41,837 bases of DNA from Nitrosopumilaceae archaeon (GCA_021296175.1 JAGWAX010000002.1:1-41837); one strand, 5' to 3'; counted from the first letter of the stretch, positions 24,425-33,042 are shown. The notes: generated by a model not told the origin, from the letters alone. Program-made: numbers and translations.

Positions 24425-25344
24425 GTCCTTGCGCCGATCACCAGATCGACTTTGTAGTTTAGAACCGTGCGCGTGTTGATCTCAAGCCTCCATGGTATGT
24501 ACGAGGGTTCTGCGGTGTCCGCCGATATCTCGAATCCGTGCTCTACCAGTGCTGCACGCAGGAGGTGCTCGTCAATCCGCCTCGGCACCGGACCGGGACC
24601 GCGCTCAAAGTCATACGGGTCGGCCATTGCAACGGACGCCCCCTGCAGCGTCTGGCTTGACATGTGCCTTATGAGTTCAAGCGGCTCGATCAGCTCAAGC
24701 ACGTTCAGGGCCACCACCAGATCAAACCGGAGCCTACCCGTTATGCAGGATGTGGAGTCGCCGACTGCATAGCAGGCGCCTGTCCCGGCGCCCTTCGCCT
24801 GCGCGATTGCGTCATACGAGGAGTCGATTCCTACAACCACCTCGTATGCATGGCCCGAGTCTGGCGACGCAAGATGGTTGGACACGGTTCCAACCGAGCA
24901 GCCGTACTCCAGCGCTCGTCTTCCAGAAGGCAGCCGCGCCAGCCTCTCCTTTATGACGTGATAAAATTCAGAATCCCCGCTTCTGCGATAGATCTGTGAC
25001 CACCTGTTCTCAAGATTGGTCCTGTCGTATGCGGCAGCTGCCCCCTTTGCCGCCGATGCCCTCGCCGATGCCGCGGCAGACAACAGCGTCTTCTTTACAA
25101 ACACTCTCATTTTTGGGGACTGCACGATGCGATACAGGCGGCCGCCGAGCGCGACGCGGCGCGCAAAATATTCTGCGATATCATCCCAAACTATTGGTAT
25201 CCCATCGATGATTGGAAACTCAAGCCGGCATGCCGTGCAGGACAGGATTCCCTCCTGGATCTCATCGCCTTCCATGAACATGTCAAGTTCCAGGCCTCCG
25301 CCGCAACGCGGGCATCTGATGAACTCTTTGTCCCGTTCCCACAT
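24421..25344 (-). CDS. SAM-dependent methyltransferase with N-terminal zinc-ribbon (Trm112-like) domain
   Basis: The 307-residue protein starts with a zinc-ribbon/Trm112p-like segment, FIRCPRCGGGLELD ... ILSCTACRLEFPIIDGIPIVW (about 9-53), whose CxxC pairs should bind zinc. A class I methyltransferase domain follows: RRALEYGCSVGTVSNHLA (motif I, atypical Ser for the third Gly), VVVGIDSSYDAIAQA (motif II), DLVVALNVLELIEP (motif IV-like) and a C-terminal VEHGFEISADTAEPSYIPW. The substrate is unknown. The frame runs to 25461, but ATG 25344 is 25-30 nt downstream of an A/T-rich CCAAATATTGG and gives the zinc-ribbon start. It is a single-gene transcript. Confidence 0.75.
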   Translation of the reverse strand: MWERDKEFIRCPRCGGGLELDMFMEGDEIQEGILSCTACRLEFPIIDGIPIVWDDIAEYFARRVALGGRLYRIVQSPKMRVFVKKTLLSAAASARASAAKGAAAAYDRTNLENRWSQIYRRSGDSEFYHVIKERLARLPSGRRALEYGCSVGTVSNHLASPDSGHAYEVVVGIDSSYDAIAQAKGAGTGACYAVGDSTSCITGRLRFDLVVALNVLELIEPLELIRHMSSQTLQGASVAMADPYDFERGPGPVPRRIDEHLLRAALVEHGFEISADTAEPSYIPWRLEINTRTVLNYKVDLVIGART

Positions 25345-25895
25345 CCCAAATTCTGCACACGCCGTCCAATATTTGGATTGGGCAGAGAAGGAAGGGTGGG
25401 GCGAGGGCGAGGGTGGAGAAATGGCACAATCCCTCAGCCCTGTCTCAATTAGGAACCGCACATGCGGGGGGGAGGAAGATCAGAACGTGCCCAGAATCCC
25501 GTGACGAACGCCTGCTGTTCAGAGACGCGGGGCTGCGGATCGAGTTACGGGCAGGGCTGCGGACCGTCCGTCGACTCTCAGACTGGTCGGCGGCGCCCGC
25601 CCGACGGACTGCATGCGGGCCTCATGTGACGAAACCCAGACAGGCTGGCGCAGGCGGATTGTGGGGCAGGAGCGGTCCGTCATCAGGTGATAGGCCCTGT
25701 CCGGCCTGAAAGGCGTGCCGGCGCACTGTCTCATGGAGAGGCGCACGCACCGGACGGCGTCGTGGGGGGAGGAGGGGGTGAGACGTGACCCGCGAGTTTG
25801 AAATCGGGTTGGTAAAAGCAGGGGCGTCTCCCCCCCCCCAGCATTGCGGCGCGACTGCGATCACCACGCGCCCGAGCGCCATCAGTTTTAGATTA
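25345..25895. other. 550-nt GC-rich region without a convincing gene
   Basis: After the methyltransferase promoter the sequence is GC-rich with several short self-complementary stretches, for example around 25583-25606 and 25690-25735. No frame looks coding. I looked for tRNA, SRP RNA and RNase P RNA signatures and found none that convinced me. A structured RNA remains possible. Confidence 0.3.
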
Positions 25896-25904
25896 ATTTA
25901 AAAA
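25896..25904 (+). promoter_or_regulatory. rpl39e-rpl31e promoter TATA box
   Basis: AATTTAAAA lies about 28 nt before the L39e ATG at 25928, suggesting a leaderless ribosomal-protein message. Confidence 0.6.
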
Positions 25905-25927
25905 GAGCTCAGCGTGCCTGCTGACTC

Positions 25928-26086
25928 ATGGCCGCCAGAAAGTCCGCGCCGCGCAAAATCCGTCTGATTAAAAAGACAAAGCAGACCTCACCCGTGCCGG
26001 CATGGGTAATACTGAGGACCAAGCGGGGCGTCCGGACCAATCCAAAGCGCAGGCAGTGGCGCTCAACTGACGTAGAGGTGGGATGA
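25928..26086 (+). CDS. rpl39e: Ribosomal protein L39e
   Basis: The 52-residue, very basic protein is below usual ORF length limits. The sequence MAARKSAPRKIRLIKKTKQT, then VPAWVILRTKRGVRTNPKRR and QWRSTDVEVG, matches the archaeal/eukaryotic L39e pattern (KxKLxKxxKQNRxxPxWvxxKT...NxxRRxWRR). It lies in the peptide exit tunnel of the large subunit. It is followed four bases later by rpl31e, the usual archaeal order. The ATG is about 28 nt from a TATA box. Confidence 0.95.
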   Translation: MAARKSAPRKIRLIKKTKQTSPVPAWVILRTKRGVRTNPKRRQWRSTDVEVG

Positions 26087-26090
26087 GCAC

Positions 26091-26924
26091 ATGTCCGAAG
26101 AGCTCGAGCGCGTCCATACGATAAACTTGGGCAAGGTATTGCTGTCACAGCCGCAGCACAGGTCGGTGCGCGCGCTCAACATGATACGGGAGTTTGCTAG
26201 GCGCCACATGAAGACGCAGGACGTAAAGATTGACGAGGATCTGGCCCGCCAAGTGTGGTCCAGGGGCGCAAGGAGCCCGCCAAGAAGGATAAGGGTGCGA
26301 ATGCACCGGACGGACATGGGGCACATCCTGGTCTCCAGATATGACGGGCCTATAGAACCGGAGCCGGCAGCAGCAGGGGCTCCCGCAGTGGAGGATGCCG
26401 CGGTGACAACGGCAGCCCTCGAAGGGTCTGCTGCGCTGGGGCCCGCCAAAGAGGCGCCGTCGCTTCCAGAACCCGGGACGGACGTGGCAAGAGACAGCAA
26501 CAGTGACAGTGACTCCGCATCCGATACCAAAGCACCCGATACGGGGGAAGAAACCCGGGACGGTGCGGAGGCGCCGCCGAGCACCCCCACAGCAGCAGCA
26601 GCCACCGCCGAGAAGGATGATGCGGCCGAGCAGGGCAAAAGTGACGGGCTACAGGCAAAAGCCGCGGATCCGGCAAATGACGATAATGAGGCAAGCAAGC
26701 TCGACGACGCGGCAGACACTGAGACCAAAGCCGAATCCGGTGGCGGCTCTGATGACACCGACAGCACCGGTACCGTCACGCCTGCGCAAAGCTATACGGA
26801 TTCCGGCTCTGAAAAAACAGGCGAGAACCCTGACGCCTCGGACACCGGTTCCGAGCAGTCGGCATCCGACGAGTCCCAGCCGCCGCCTGCAGGCAAGGAT
26901 GATCCCGACGCTGCAAAGAAGTAA
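26091..26924 (+). CDS. rpl31e: Ribosomal protein L31e with a ~190-residue acidic C-terminal extension
   Basis: Residues 1-85 are a normal archaeal L31e: INLGKVLLSQPQHRSVRALNMIREFARRHMKTQDVKIDEDLARQVWSRGARSPPRRIRVRM. Archaeal L31e usually ends near residue 80-120, but here the frame continues without a break to residue 277. The tail is rich in Ala, Asp, Glu, Ser, Thr and Gly (for example DSNSDSDSASDTKAPDTGEE) and lacks aromatic residues almost entirely, so it should be disordered and strongly acidic. The ribosomal part sits on the 60S-like subunit near the tunnel exit. L31e is preceded by L39e by four bases. The tail's role is unknown. It could be a repeat-driven expansion. Confidence 0.92.
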   Translation: MSEELERVHTINLGKVLLSQPQHRSVRALNMIREFARRHMKTQDVKIDEDLARQVWSRGARSPPRRIRVRMHRTDMGHILVSRYDGPIEPEPAAAGAPAVEDAAVTTAALEGSAALGPAKEAPSLPEPGTDVARDSNSDSDSASDTKAPDTGEETRDGAEAPPSTPTAAAATAEKDDAAEQGKSDGLQAKAADPANDDNEASKLDDAADTETKAESGGGSDDTDSTGTVTPAQSYTDSGSEKTGENPDASDTGSEQSASDESQPPPAGKDDPDAAKK

Positions 26925-27238
26925 CCCCTGCCAACATCGGAATCTTCCGGTATTCGCAGCTGCATCATAGGCATCGCTACAACTACACCCCGCCTGCCAG
27001 ATGCAATGAACGCGGCATCCTGCATGCCATGTGGTAGCAGTGGCCGCAATCACATTGCCGCTGCAGGCTGCAGGCTACGGCAGCCACCACGCGCTTGCAG
27101 ACAGACGCGCCGAGGATGCCCCAAGGATGCAAGAATATTCAGAACCCATGAACATACCGGGCAGGATCATAACCATGCCCACGCCGGCATCATTCCTCAA
27201 ACCTGGGCAAGCCGGCGGATGCCCGCGTTGGCATAAGA
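26925..27238. other. Convergent spacer, no gene seen
   Basis: This 314-nt region separates rpl31e from the convergent FtsZ-like gene. Open frames crossing it show no recognisable motif and have poor composition. I see no hairpin or RNA gene. Confidence 0.4.
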
Positions 27239-28264
27239 TCACTCCAGCTGGTACATGTCGGGCATCTTGCAGTCTATGCTGCATTCGGGGGTGGACCAGT
27301 CAAGCATCTTGTCGGTGGGTATGGCCCCAAGCGGATCATACTTTTCAAACTTTGCCATTCCCTGGACGGTGGACATCATAATCACCCTTGACTCGTCAGG
27401 GGAGGCCGCCTGTATGGACGCCGTCTCGGCAGTTGTAATCTGCGCATCCGGGACGGAATTGCCGCCGCCGCCCCCAAGTACGCCTTCCGCAAGGGCCGCG
27501 ACAGAACGCAGCAGCCCCACAGGCACGTCCTCGCCTCCTGCCACATACAGCACGGAGTGCCTTATGGCGCCCGTACTCGTGCTGCCATACACGGTCTTGA
27601 GCGCGTCCCGAAGCGACTCCTCTAGACTGTCACGGTTCCGTCCCGCCGCAAGCAGGCTCTCCGTCCCCGTCTCAAGTTCGGATCGGGTTACAAAGTCCAC
27701 CGCATACATGACTGCCGCCTCTGCCACGTCGTAGCACTCTCTTGGCGACAGGTCAGGATTGCTCTCAGATATTGAATCATTGTCCACCACGGTAACGCAC
27801 GCCGACGTCTCCCTGAGCCGCCTGAGCGCCACGCCTGCAGAGAAGAGCCTGGACTTTTCGTGCCCGAACGGCATGACTGCAAACGATACGAGTTTCGCAT
27901 CCTCTGCGGCGCACGCCTCTGATACGGCCGGACATATGGCGCACCCCGACTTGCCTGCCAGGTTTCCCATCAGTATGACAGTCGGGTGGCCTGATATGGC
28001 CTCCCTTATCGCGTCGATCCGCTCATAGGCGGCCGCCCGTACCAAGCCGACAGTCGGGTTTATCACGGCGCCGGTGCCGACTGCCATTGTACGGATGCTG
28101 CGGCTGCTCTGTGGCGTGTCGCCGTCCGGCGATTCGAGATCGCCCTTGTCGTTGCTTATCAAAAGTCTGTCGCATTCCAGTATGTCTGATGCCCTTCTTG
28201 CCAGTTTCGAACCCGCTCCGCCTATTCCAACGACTAGCATGGGACTCTGCATCTGAAAAGACAT
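27239..28264 (-). CDS. FtsZ/tubulin-superfamily protein with degenerate signature
   Basis: The 341-residue protein starts MSFQMQSPMLVVGIGGAGSK, the N-terminal nucleotide-binding strand and loop of FtsZ. It continues with a long middle that follows FtsZ order: ILMGNLAGKSGCAICPAVSEA (about 97-117) where FtsZ has the GGGTGTG tubulin signature, then VSFAVMPFGHEKSRLFSAGVALRRLRE and VVDNDSISE, equivalent to the FtsZ NDxL region. The Gly-rich signature is thus strongly altered, as reported for thaumarchaeal FtsZ homologues, so GTPase activity is doubtful. Thaumarchaea divide mainly with Cdv proteins. A minus-strand TATA-like TTTTTTAAC lies about 29 nt before the ATG. Confidence 0.75.
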   Translation of the reverse strand: MSFQMQSPMLVVGIGGAGSKLARRASDILECDRLLISNDKGDLESPDGDTPQSSRSIRTMAVGTGAVINPTVGLVRAAAYERIDAIREAISGHPTVILMGNLAGKSGCAICPAVSEACAAEDAKLVSFAVMPFGHEKSRLFSAGVALRRLRETSACVTVVDNDSISESNPDLSPRECYDVAEAAVMYAVDFVTRSELETGTESLLAAGRNRDSLEESLRDALKTVYGSTSTGAIRHSVLYVAGGEDVPVGLLRSVAALAEGVLGGGGGNSVPDAQITTAETASIQAASPDESRVIMMSTVQGMAKFEKYDPLGAIPTDKMLDWSTPECSIDCKMPDMYQLE

Positions 28265-28405
28265 CTCTCAAATGGTTATGGACGCTTTGTTAAAAAAGAT
28301 CAGTACTTGACGCCAGCTGTTCTTTTGATCGAAAAAAATTAACAAGCGATCACCATATACGACATGTTACAGGCGTGACATGCCAAGGGTCAGGCATAAC
28401 CACAA
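28265..28405. promoter_or_regulatory. FtsZ-like promoter and T-rich terminator of methylthiotransferase gene
   Basis: On the minus strand, GTTAATTTTTTTCG (about 28327-28343) is a T-rich terminator candidate for the upstream radical-SAM gene. TTTTTTAACAAAG (about 28286-28298) is a TATA candidate for the FtsZ-like gene at 28264. Confidence 0.45.
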
Positions 28406-29707
28406 TTAGGCTGCGATCAGTCCTGACAGGTAGTTTCTGCCAGAGCCGGTGATCCGTACCGTCCGCCACTGTCCCAGCAGGTGCGCCTGATCGCCACTGC
28501 CGGCGCCGTCCGCCAGGTATATGGGCTTGTATGCGTGGTTCCTTCCCCTGATGCCGGACTCTGTCAGCTCGTCGAACAGCACGGGTCCCCTCCATCCGAT
28601 CCACCTGCGGTTCGACTCCTCAGATATGCTCGCGACGTGCCCGGTCATGACGCGGCTGCGCCGCTTTATCTCCGACGGGTCGACGCGGTCGGGCCTCTCG
28701 GCCGCATCCGTCCCGGGGCGGGCGCTGTATTTGGAGAGGTTTACTATGTCGGGCATGGTCTGCCAGAGCAGCCTTGCGGTGTCCTCAAACTCCGACTCGG
28801 TCTCCGACGGGAATCCCACTATCACGTCAGTCGATATCGTAATGTCCGGAAATGTGCGGCGGGCCTCGTCTACAACCCTGCGGAACGTGTCGGCGGTGTG
28901 CCCCCTCGCCATCTCGTGCAGCACGCGGTCGCTTCCGCTCTGCACCGGCACGTGTAGAAATTTGAAGACCTTGCCTGATTTGAGCGACTCCAGCAGCCTG
29001 CCTCTGATTCGGGGCATGTACATGGGGTTCATCATCCCGACCCTTATCATGCAGCCGTCCGGTATGGAGTCCGATACGGCATCGACAAGCTCGGGCAGGT
29101 CGGTCCCAATGTCAAGCCCGTAGCATCCGTTGTCGGTGGACGTCAGCCAGATCTCTTTGCAGCCGTCGGCAACCTCGCTCTTGGCCTGCCTTACTATCTG
29201 TCCCGGCCTGTAGCTTGTCAGCCCGCCCTTTGCAAGCTTTGTCTGGCAGAACGTGCACTCGCTCATGCACCCGCTTGCGATCTCTATTATGCCGACGGCG
29301 GGGTTGAGCCTGACCTTTGGCAACCCCACCTTTGGCTCCTGCCTGTCGGCTATGTCGATGGTTTTGATCCCGCCAAGCGCGGACTGCACTATGCGGAGCG
29401 TCTGGCCTATGGCGCCGGGCCCCATCATGCTTGCCGCCCCTGCTGCCCTCTGTACGGTGCGCGGCTCGGCCTTTGGCAGGCAGCCTGCCACTACCAGCGG
29501 CTCGTCTGCCGCGCCAAGCGACTTGATGCGGTGGAGCATCCTCTTTGCGGTGGCGTCCTTTACAGAGCACGTCACTATGAGGTTCAGGTCAGACTGCGAC
29601 GGGTCCTCGGCCAGGGTGTGCCCGCCGTTGCGTATGATTCCAGATATCATCTCAGAGTCCGCAAAGCTTGCAGAGCACCCGTACGCCTCTACGAATATAC
29701 GCGCCAT
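28406..29707 (-). CDS. Radical-SAM tRNA t6A methylthiotransferase (MtaB/CDKAL1 type)
   Basis: The 433-residue protein has the three expected domains. The N-terminal UPF0004/MTTase domain starts MARIFVEAYGCSASFADSEMI and holds Cys ligands in EAYGC, IVTCSVKDATAKRM and VAGCLPK. The radical-SAM core has the cluster motif CMSECTFC (CxxxCxxC) and HVPVQSGSDRVLHEMARG. A C-terminal TRAM-like domain (about 370-433) ends it. It thiomethylates t6A37 to ms2t6A in tRNA. The frame is open to 29914, but the first ~69 residues are Gly/Asn-rich simple sequence, and ATG 29707 gives the family N-terminus. Confidence 0.9.
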   Translation of the reverse strand: MARIFVEAYGCSASFADSEMISGIIRNGGHTLAEDPSQSDLNLIVTCSVKDATAKRMLHRIKSLGAADEPLVVAGCLPKAEPRTVQRAAGAASMMGPGAIGQTLRIVQSALGGIKTIDIADRQEPKVGLPKVRLNPAVGIIEIASGCMSECTFCQTKLAKGGLTSYRPGQIVRQAKSEVADGCKEIWLTSTDNGCYGLDIGTDLPELVDAVSDSIPDGCMIRVGMMNPMYMPRIRGRLLESLKSGKVFKFLHVPVQSGSDRVLHEMARGHTADTFRRVVDEARRTFPDITISTDVIVGFPSETESEFEDTARLLWQTMPDIVNLSKYSARPGTDAAERPDRVDPSEIKRRSRVMTGHVASISEESNRRWIGWRGPVLFDELTESGIRGRNHAYKPIYLADGAGSGDQAHLLGQWRTVRITGSGRNYLSGLIAA

Positions 29708-29894
29708 TACGGACACCGCCCGGTCCGCGCCGTCGCACAACCAGGATGCCGGGCGCCTGCCTCCGCCGCCGTTGCAGGTGCCGTTGCCGCTACCGTTGCG
29801 GTTGCAGTCGGCAATGGCAGCGATGCCATAATTGCAGTTTTGCGTACCAGTAGTGCCGCGGCCAACAGTTATCGTCCCCTTCTTGCCGCCGCCA
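29708..29894. repeat. GCCGTTGCC-type low-complexity spacer
   Basis: About 29757-29818 is a tract of degenerate GCCGTTGC(C/A)GTT units between the fumarase-like gene and the methylthiotransferase gene. It stays open in the methylthiotransferase frame, so part of it could be translated as a Gly/Asn-rich leader if an upstream start were used. Confidence 0.55.
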
Positions 29895-31259
29895 CTATTT
29901 GAGCAGCGCGTCAAACTCGCGCTCTGTTATCATGTTCTCTGATACGGCGAGATCCCTTATGGTCCTGCCGGTCTTTATGGACTTTTTGAAGAGATCAGCC
30001 GCGCGCAGGTATCCTATCTTTGGGGCAAGCAGCGTCACTATAACTGGACTCTCCTCTATATACTGCTGCAGTTTTTCCCCGTTTGCCCCTAGCCCGTCTA
30101 TCAGGTTCGCTGCAAATATCGGAACGAATCTCTTTATCATGTCAGTCGACTCTAGCACGGAGTTGAGCATTACGGGCAGCATCACGTTCAGCTCAAACTG
30201 TCCCGCGTGGACGGCATACGCGACCGTGGCGTCGTTTCCTATAATCTCAAAGCATACCATGTTCATGCATTCTGCAAGCGAGGGGTTCACCTTGCCGGGC
30301 ATTATAGAAGAGCCGGCGTGGACTGCGGGTATCCCTATCTCGGCGAGGCCCGCTACGGGGCCTGACGCCATCAGCCTGATGTCGTTTGCAAGGCGCCCCA
30401 TCTCGAGCGCCAGGTTGCGCAGGGCTCCCGACGTTGCCGCCACCGCTGCCCTGCTCTGAAGCCCGTACTGCATGTCCCTCTCCGGCTTTAGTCCGAGCCC
30501 GGATATCCTTGCAAGCTCCGCTACTGCCACCGAGCGGTATCCCCTTGGCGTGTTTGCGCCGGTTCCTACCGCGGTGCCGCCGAGTGCCACGAAGCGCAGG
30601 GCCTTCTTCGTATACTCAACCGCGTCGACCGCGTTTGATATGGCAGTCGCATGGGCCGCAAACTCGCCGCCGAGCGTGACCGGCAGCGCGTCCATAAGGT
30701 GCGTCCTTCCTATCTTCTTGAATCCCGCAAACTCGGCCGCCTTTGCATTCAGGGACCCTACCAGCGTCCTGAGCGCGGGCACGGCCTCGTTCAGGCTCAT
30801 CAGTATCGACATGTGCATCGCGGTGGGATACGTGTCGTTGCTTGACTGGGACATGTTGACGTGGTCGTTTGGATGCAGGTGCTCGTACCGGCCCCTTCTC
30901 TTTTTGAGGATGCGGTGCAGGGCCACGTTTGCAATCACCTCGTTGGCGTTCATGTTAAACGCGGTGCCGGCGCCGGAGTTTATCATGTCCACTGCAAACT
31001 GATCCCTGTACCTTCCCGCCAGTATGAGGTCGCACGCGGATATTATCGCGTCCGCCCTGTGGGCGTCAATGGCCCCCGCCCTTTTGTTTGCGGCCGCGGC
31101 AGAGCGCTTTATCATGACAAAGGAGCTTATCAGGTGCTCGTGCGCCGTCCGGCCCGTGACGTAATACTGCTTGAGGGCCCTGCCCGTAAAGGCCCCGTAG
31201 TACGCGTCGGCGGGTACCTTCACGTCGCCAAGTGAGTCCCGGTCGGTTCTGTATTTCAC
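29895..31259 (-). CDS. Class II fumarase / aspartate ammonia-lyase family enzyme
   Basis: The 454-residue protein belongs to the fumarase/aspartase superfamily. It shows RDSLGDVKVPADAYYGAFTGRAL, INSGAGTAFNMNANEVIANVA, HLHPNDHVNMSQSSNDTYPTAMH, the signature GSSIMPGKVNPSLAECMNM and AGQFELNVMLPVM. Fumarase hydrates fumarate to malate; aspartase releases ammonia from aspartate. GSSIMPGKVNP and SQSSNDTYPTAMH favour fumarase, whereas VCFEIIGND and AGQFELNVM are aspartase-like, so substrate is left open. A fumarase is needed in the thaumarchaeal carbon fixation cycle. The frame is open to GTG 31292, but GTG 31259 gives MKYRTDRDSLG, the family start, about 27 nt after a minus-strand TATA (GAATATA). 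Confidence 0.85.
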   Translation of the reverse strand: MKYRTDRDSLGDVKVPADAYYGAFTGRALKQYYVTGRTAHEHLISSFVMIKRSAAAANKRAGAIDAHRADAIISACDLILAGRYRDQFAVDMINSGAGTAFNMNANEVIANVALHRILKKRRGRYEHLHPNDHVNMSQSSNDTYPTAMHMSILMSLNEAVPALRTLVGSLNAKAAEFAGFKKIGRTHLMDALPVTLGGEFAAHATAISNAVDAVEYTKKALRFVALGGTAVGTGANTPRGYRSVAVAELARISGLGLKPERDMQYGLQSRAAVAATSGALRNLALEMGRLANDIRLMASGPVAGLAEIGIPAVHAGSSIMPGKVNPSLAECMNMVCFEIIGNDATVAYAVHAGQFELNVMLPVMLNSVLESTDMIKRFVPIFAANLIDGLGANGEKLQQYIEESPVIVTLLAPKIGYLRAADLFKKSIKTGRTIRDLAVSENMITEREFDALLK

Positions 31260-31292
31260 ACGTGGCCTGCGGACAGGCCCCGCTATATTCAC

Positions 31293-31626
31293 TTCTCTTT
31301 ACGCGCCAGGGCCGTGCAGAGGCCCGCAGGAAGCGGCGGGCCGTTCCCCCCGCATCATGCCACCCGAACAGTACCCTCGCATACTGCAGCCAGTCGTCTG
31401 CAGGCTTGCCGCGCGTATGCCAATGCAACCAGACTCGCGCAATCTCCGCCTCTGCCGGCCGCGCGCATGCCCGGCCCCGCCATCCTCGAATGCCAAGCCG
31501 TGCAGGCCCGAGCCCCCCGAAGATTAGCGCCAGTCAGCCTGCACTTTCAAATTTTACAGTCAGAATACCCGGAGCCATGCCATTATTTACATTTAATATA
31601 TATTCTAGCTAATAGGCGAAACGACA
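31293..31626. other. Divergent intergenic region with nirK-like promoter
   Basis: This region lies between the fumarase-like gene and the multicopper oxidase gene. It is GC-rich on the left and turns A/T-rich after about 31545. Only the promoter at its right end was recognised. No small gene is convincing. Confidence 0.4.
31592..31604 (+). promoter_or_regulatory. Strong TATA box of NirK-like gene
   Basis: TTTAATATATATT lies about 28 nt before ATG 31627 in an unusually A/T-rich stretch. It is one of the strongest TATA boxes in the window. Confidence 0.7.
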
Positions 31627-33039
31627 ATGAATAAGCGTATCAGCATGCTCTTTACTGTCGCGGCAGTGGCAGTGATGGGCGCAACCTTATTCGGAAGTAC
31701 ATACACGCAGACCCAAATCTCTGGACAGTCTTTGGATCTCACGCAGATGGACGCCGATGTGATGGAGCAGATTCATCAGATGGGCGGACTGAAGCTGATG
31801 ATGCCAGAGGCCTTTGCAGAGACTGACTGTGGTGTACTGGAGACATCAGGAAGGACAGTCCACAACTTTGATCTGACCGCCGAGAGCGTCGAGCTCCCGA
31901 TAATGGGAGGCAAGACGTTCAACGCCATGACGTTCAACGGCATGGTGCCTGGACCCACAATCAGGGTCATGCAGGGCGACGTGATCAAGATGACGCTGAC
32001 CATTCCCGACGACGAGCCGGTTGCACACGGCAACGACATGCACGCGTCTCAGATAACTGCTGGAGCCTTTGAATCCGTAAACCCAGGTGAGACAAGCCAG
32101 TACTGCTTTATTGCAGAATCAGCAGGTATGTTCAAGTACCACTGCTCTGGCGTCAAGCTTGCGGCCATGGACCAGCACGTGCTCTCAGGCATGTATGGGA
32201 TTGCAATCGTCGATCCTGCAAACGGCTACAAAAAGCTGATGGTCGAGAAGACCAGCGGCAGCGGTGAGCTAAAGCGCATGTTCTATGACGCAGACGCGCT
32301 AGAGTTCCAGCTCCAGTACAACCAGCTCTACCTGACCCCGGAAGGCAACTTTGATCAGGCCGCAATGTTCAAGCACCAGAACACAGGAACGGTTGTAAAC
32401 GGGTACCAGTTTGGATATGTTCCGAACATGGCCCACAACCTGCTCGTCAACGGTGACACAAACAAGAACATCTTTGTTGCACAGCCTTGGAACGGCATCG
32501 AGCTAAAGCAGCACCAGTCGCAGCTTCTCTTTGTAGAGAACGATCAGCACGTAAGACTGTTCATAGAGAATCAGGGCAACGAGCCGCTCTTCTTCCACAT
32601 AGTGGGAGAGATCCTCGACAGGGTGACACAGGGCAACAGGGTCCAGTCCGCAGCAACCGAAACATGGCTGCTTGGCGGTTCTCAGGGCATGATTGTTGAC
32701 CTCGTGTTTGACGAGCCGGGCGTATATGCAGCAGTCAACCACGACTATGCGGCAATCTTTTCAGGAGCCGCCACAGTATTCGTGGCCGGCGACCCGTTCA
32801 ACCTGAACCCAGTTCTGGTTGAGAAGGGAGTCCTAGAGGCGCCTGTTGCATCATATGCGTACGCGCTGGGCAACCCGAGTGACGCTGTTCCCCCAATGGG
32901 AATGAACAGCATTGCGCACCCCGCCGTCAACATACACGGTCTGTACACCGACGAAGTGACTGCAGCGATGCAGGAGTCCGGTGACTATGTCGCACTCTGG
33001 GAGGTAATCCCGGTAGTGGCAGAGATGCTTACTTCCTAA
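31627..33039 (+). CDS. nirK: NirK-like multicopper oxidase (thaumarchaeal type)
   Basis: The 470-residue exported protein has a signal segment (about 1-25) and two cupredoxin domains. In domain 1, MTFNGMVPGPTIRV and HGNDMHAS supply type-1 His134, Asp137 and type-2 His139. YHCSG supplies type-2 His172 and type-1 Cys173. MDQHVLSGM supplies type-1 His184 and Met189. In domain 2, AAVNHDYAAIF supplies the third type-2 His (about 372). The segment PLFFHIVGEILDRV replaces the bacterial HLIGGHGDYV, so the second catalytic His appears absent. Family members are abundant in ammonia-oxidising archaea and are proposed to process nitrite or nitric oxide in ammonia oxidation. Codon use is more A/T-rich than in neighbours, and the promoter is strong, suggesting high expression. 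A ~75-residue C-terminal extension follows the core. Confidence 0.88.
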   Translation: MNKRISMLFTVAAVAVMGATLFGSTYTQTQISGQSLDLTQMDADVMEQIHQMGGLKLMMPEAFAETDCGVLETSGRTVHNFDLTAESVELPIMGGKTFNAMTFNGMVPGPTIRVMQGDVIKMTLTIPDDEPVAHGNDMHASQITAGAFESVNPGETSQYCFIAESAGMFKYHCSGVKLAAMDQHVLSGMYGIAIVDPANGYKKLMVEKTSGSGELKRMFYDADALEFQLQYNQLYLTPEGNFDQAAMFKHQNTGTVVNGYQFGYVPNMAHNLLVNGDTNKNIFVAQPWNGIELKQHQSQLLFVENDQHVRLFIENQGNEPLFFHIVGEILDRVTQGNRVQSAATETWLLGGSQGMIVDLVFDEPGVYAAVNHDYAAIFSGAATVFVAGDPFNLNPVLVEKGVLEAPVASYAYALGNPSDAVPPMGMNSIAHPAVNIHGLYTDEVTAAMQESGDYVALWEVIPVVAEMLTS

Positions 33040-33042
33040 ACC

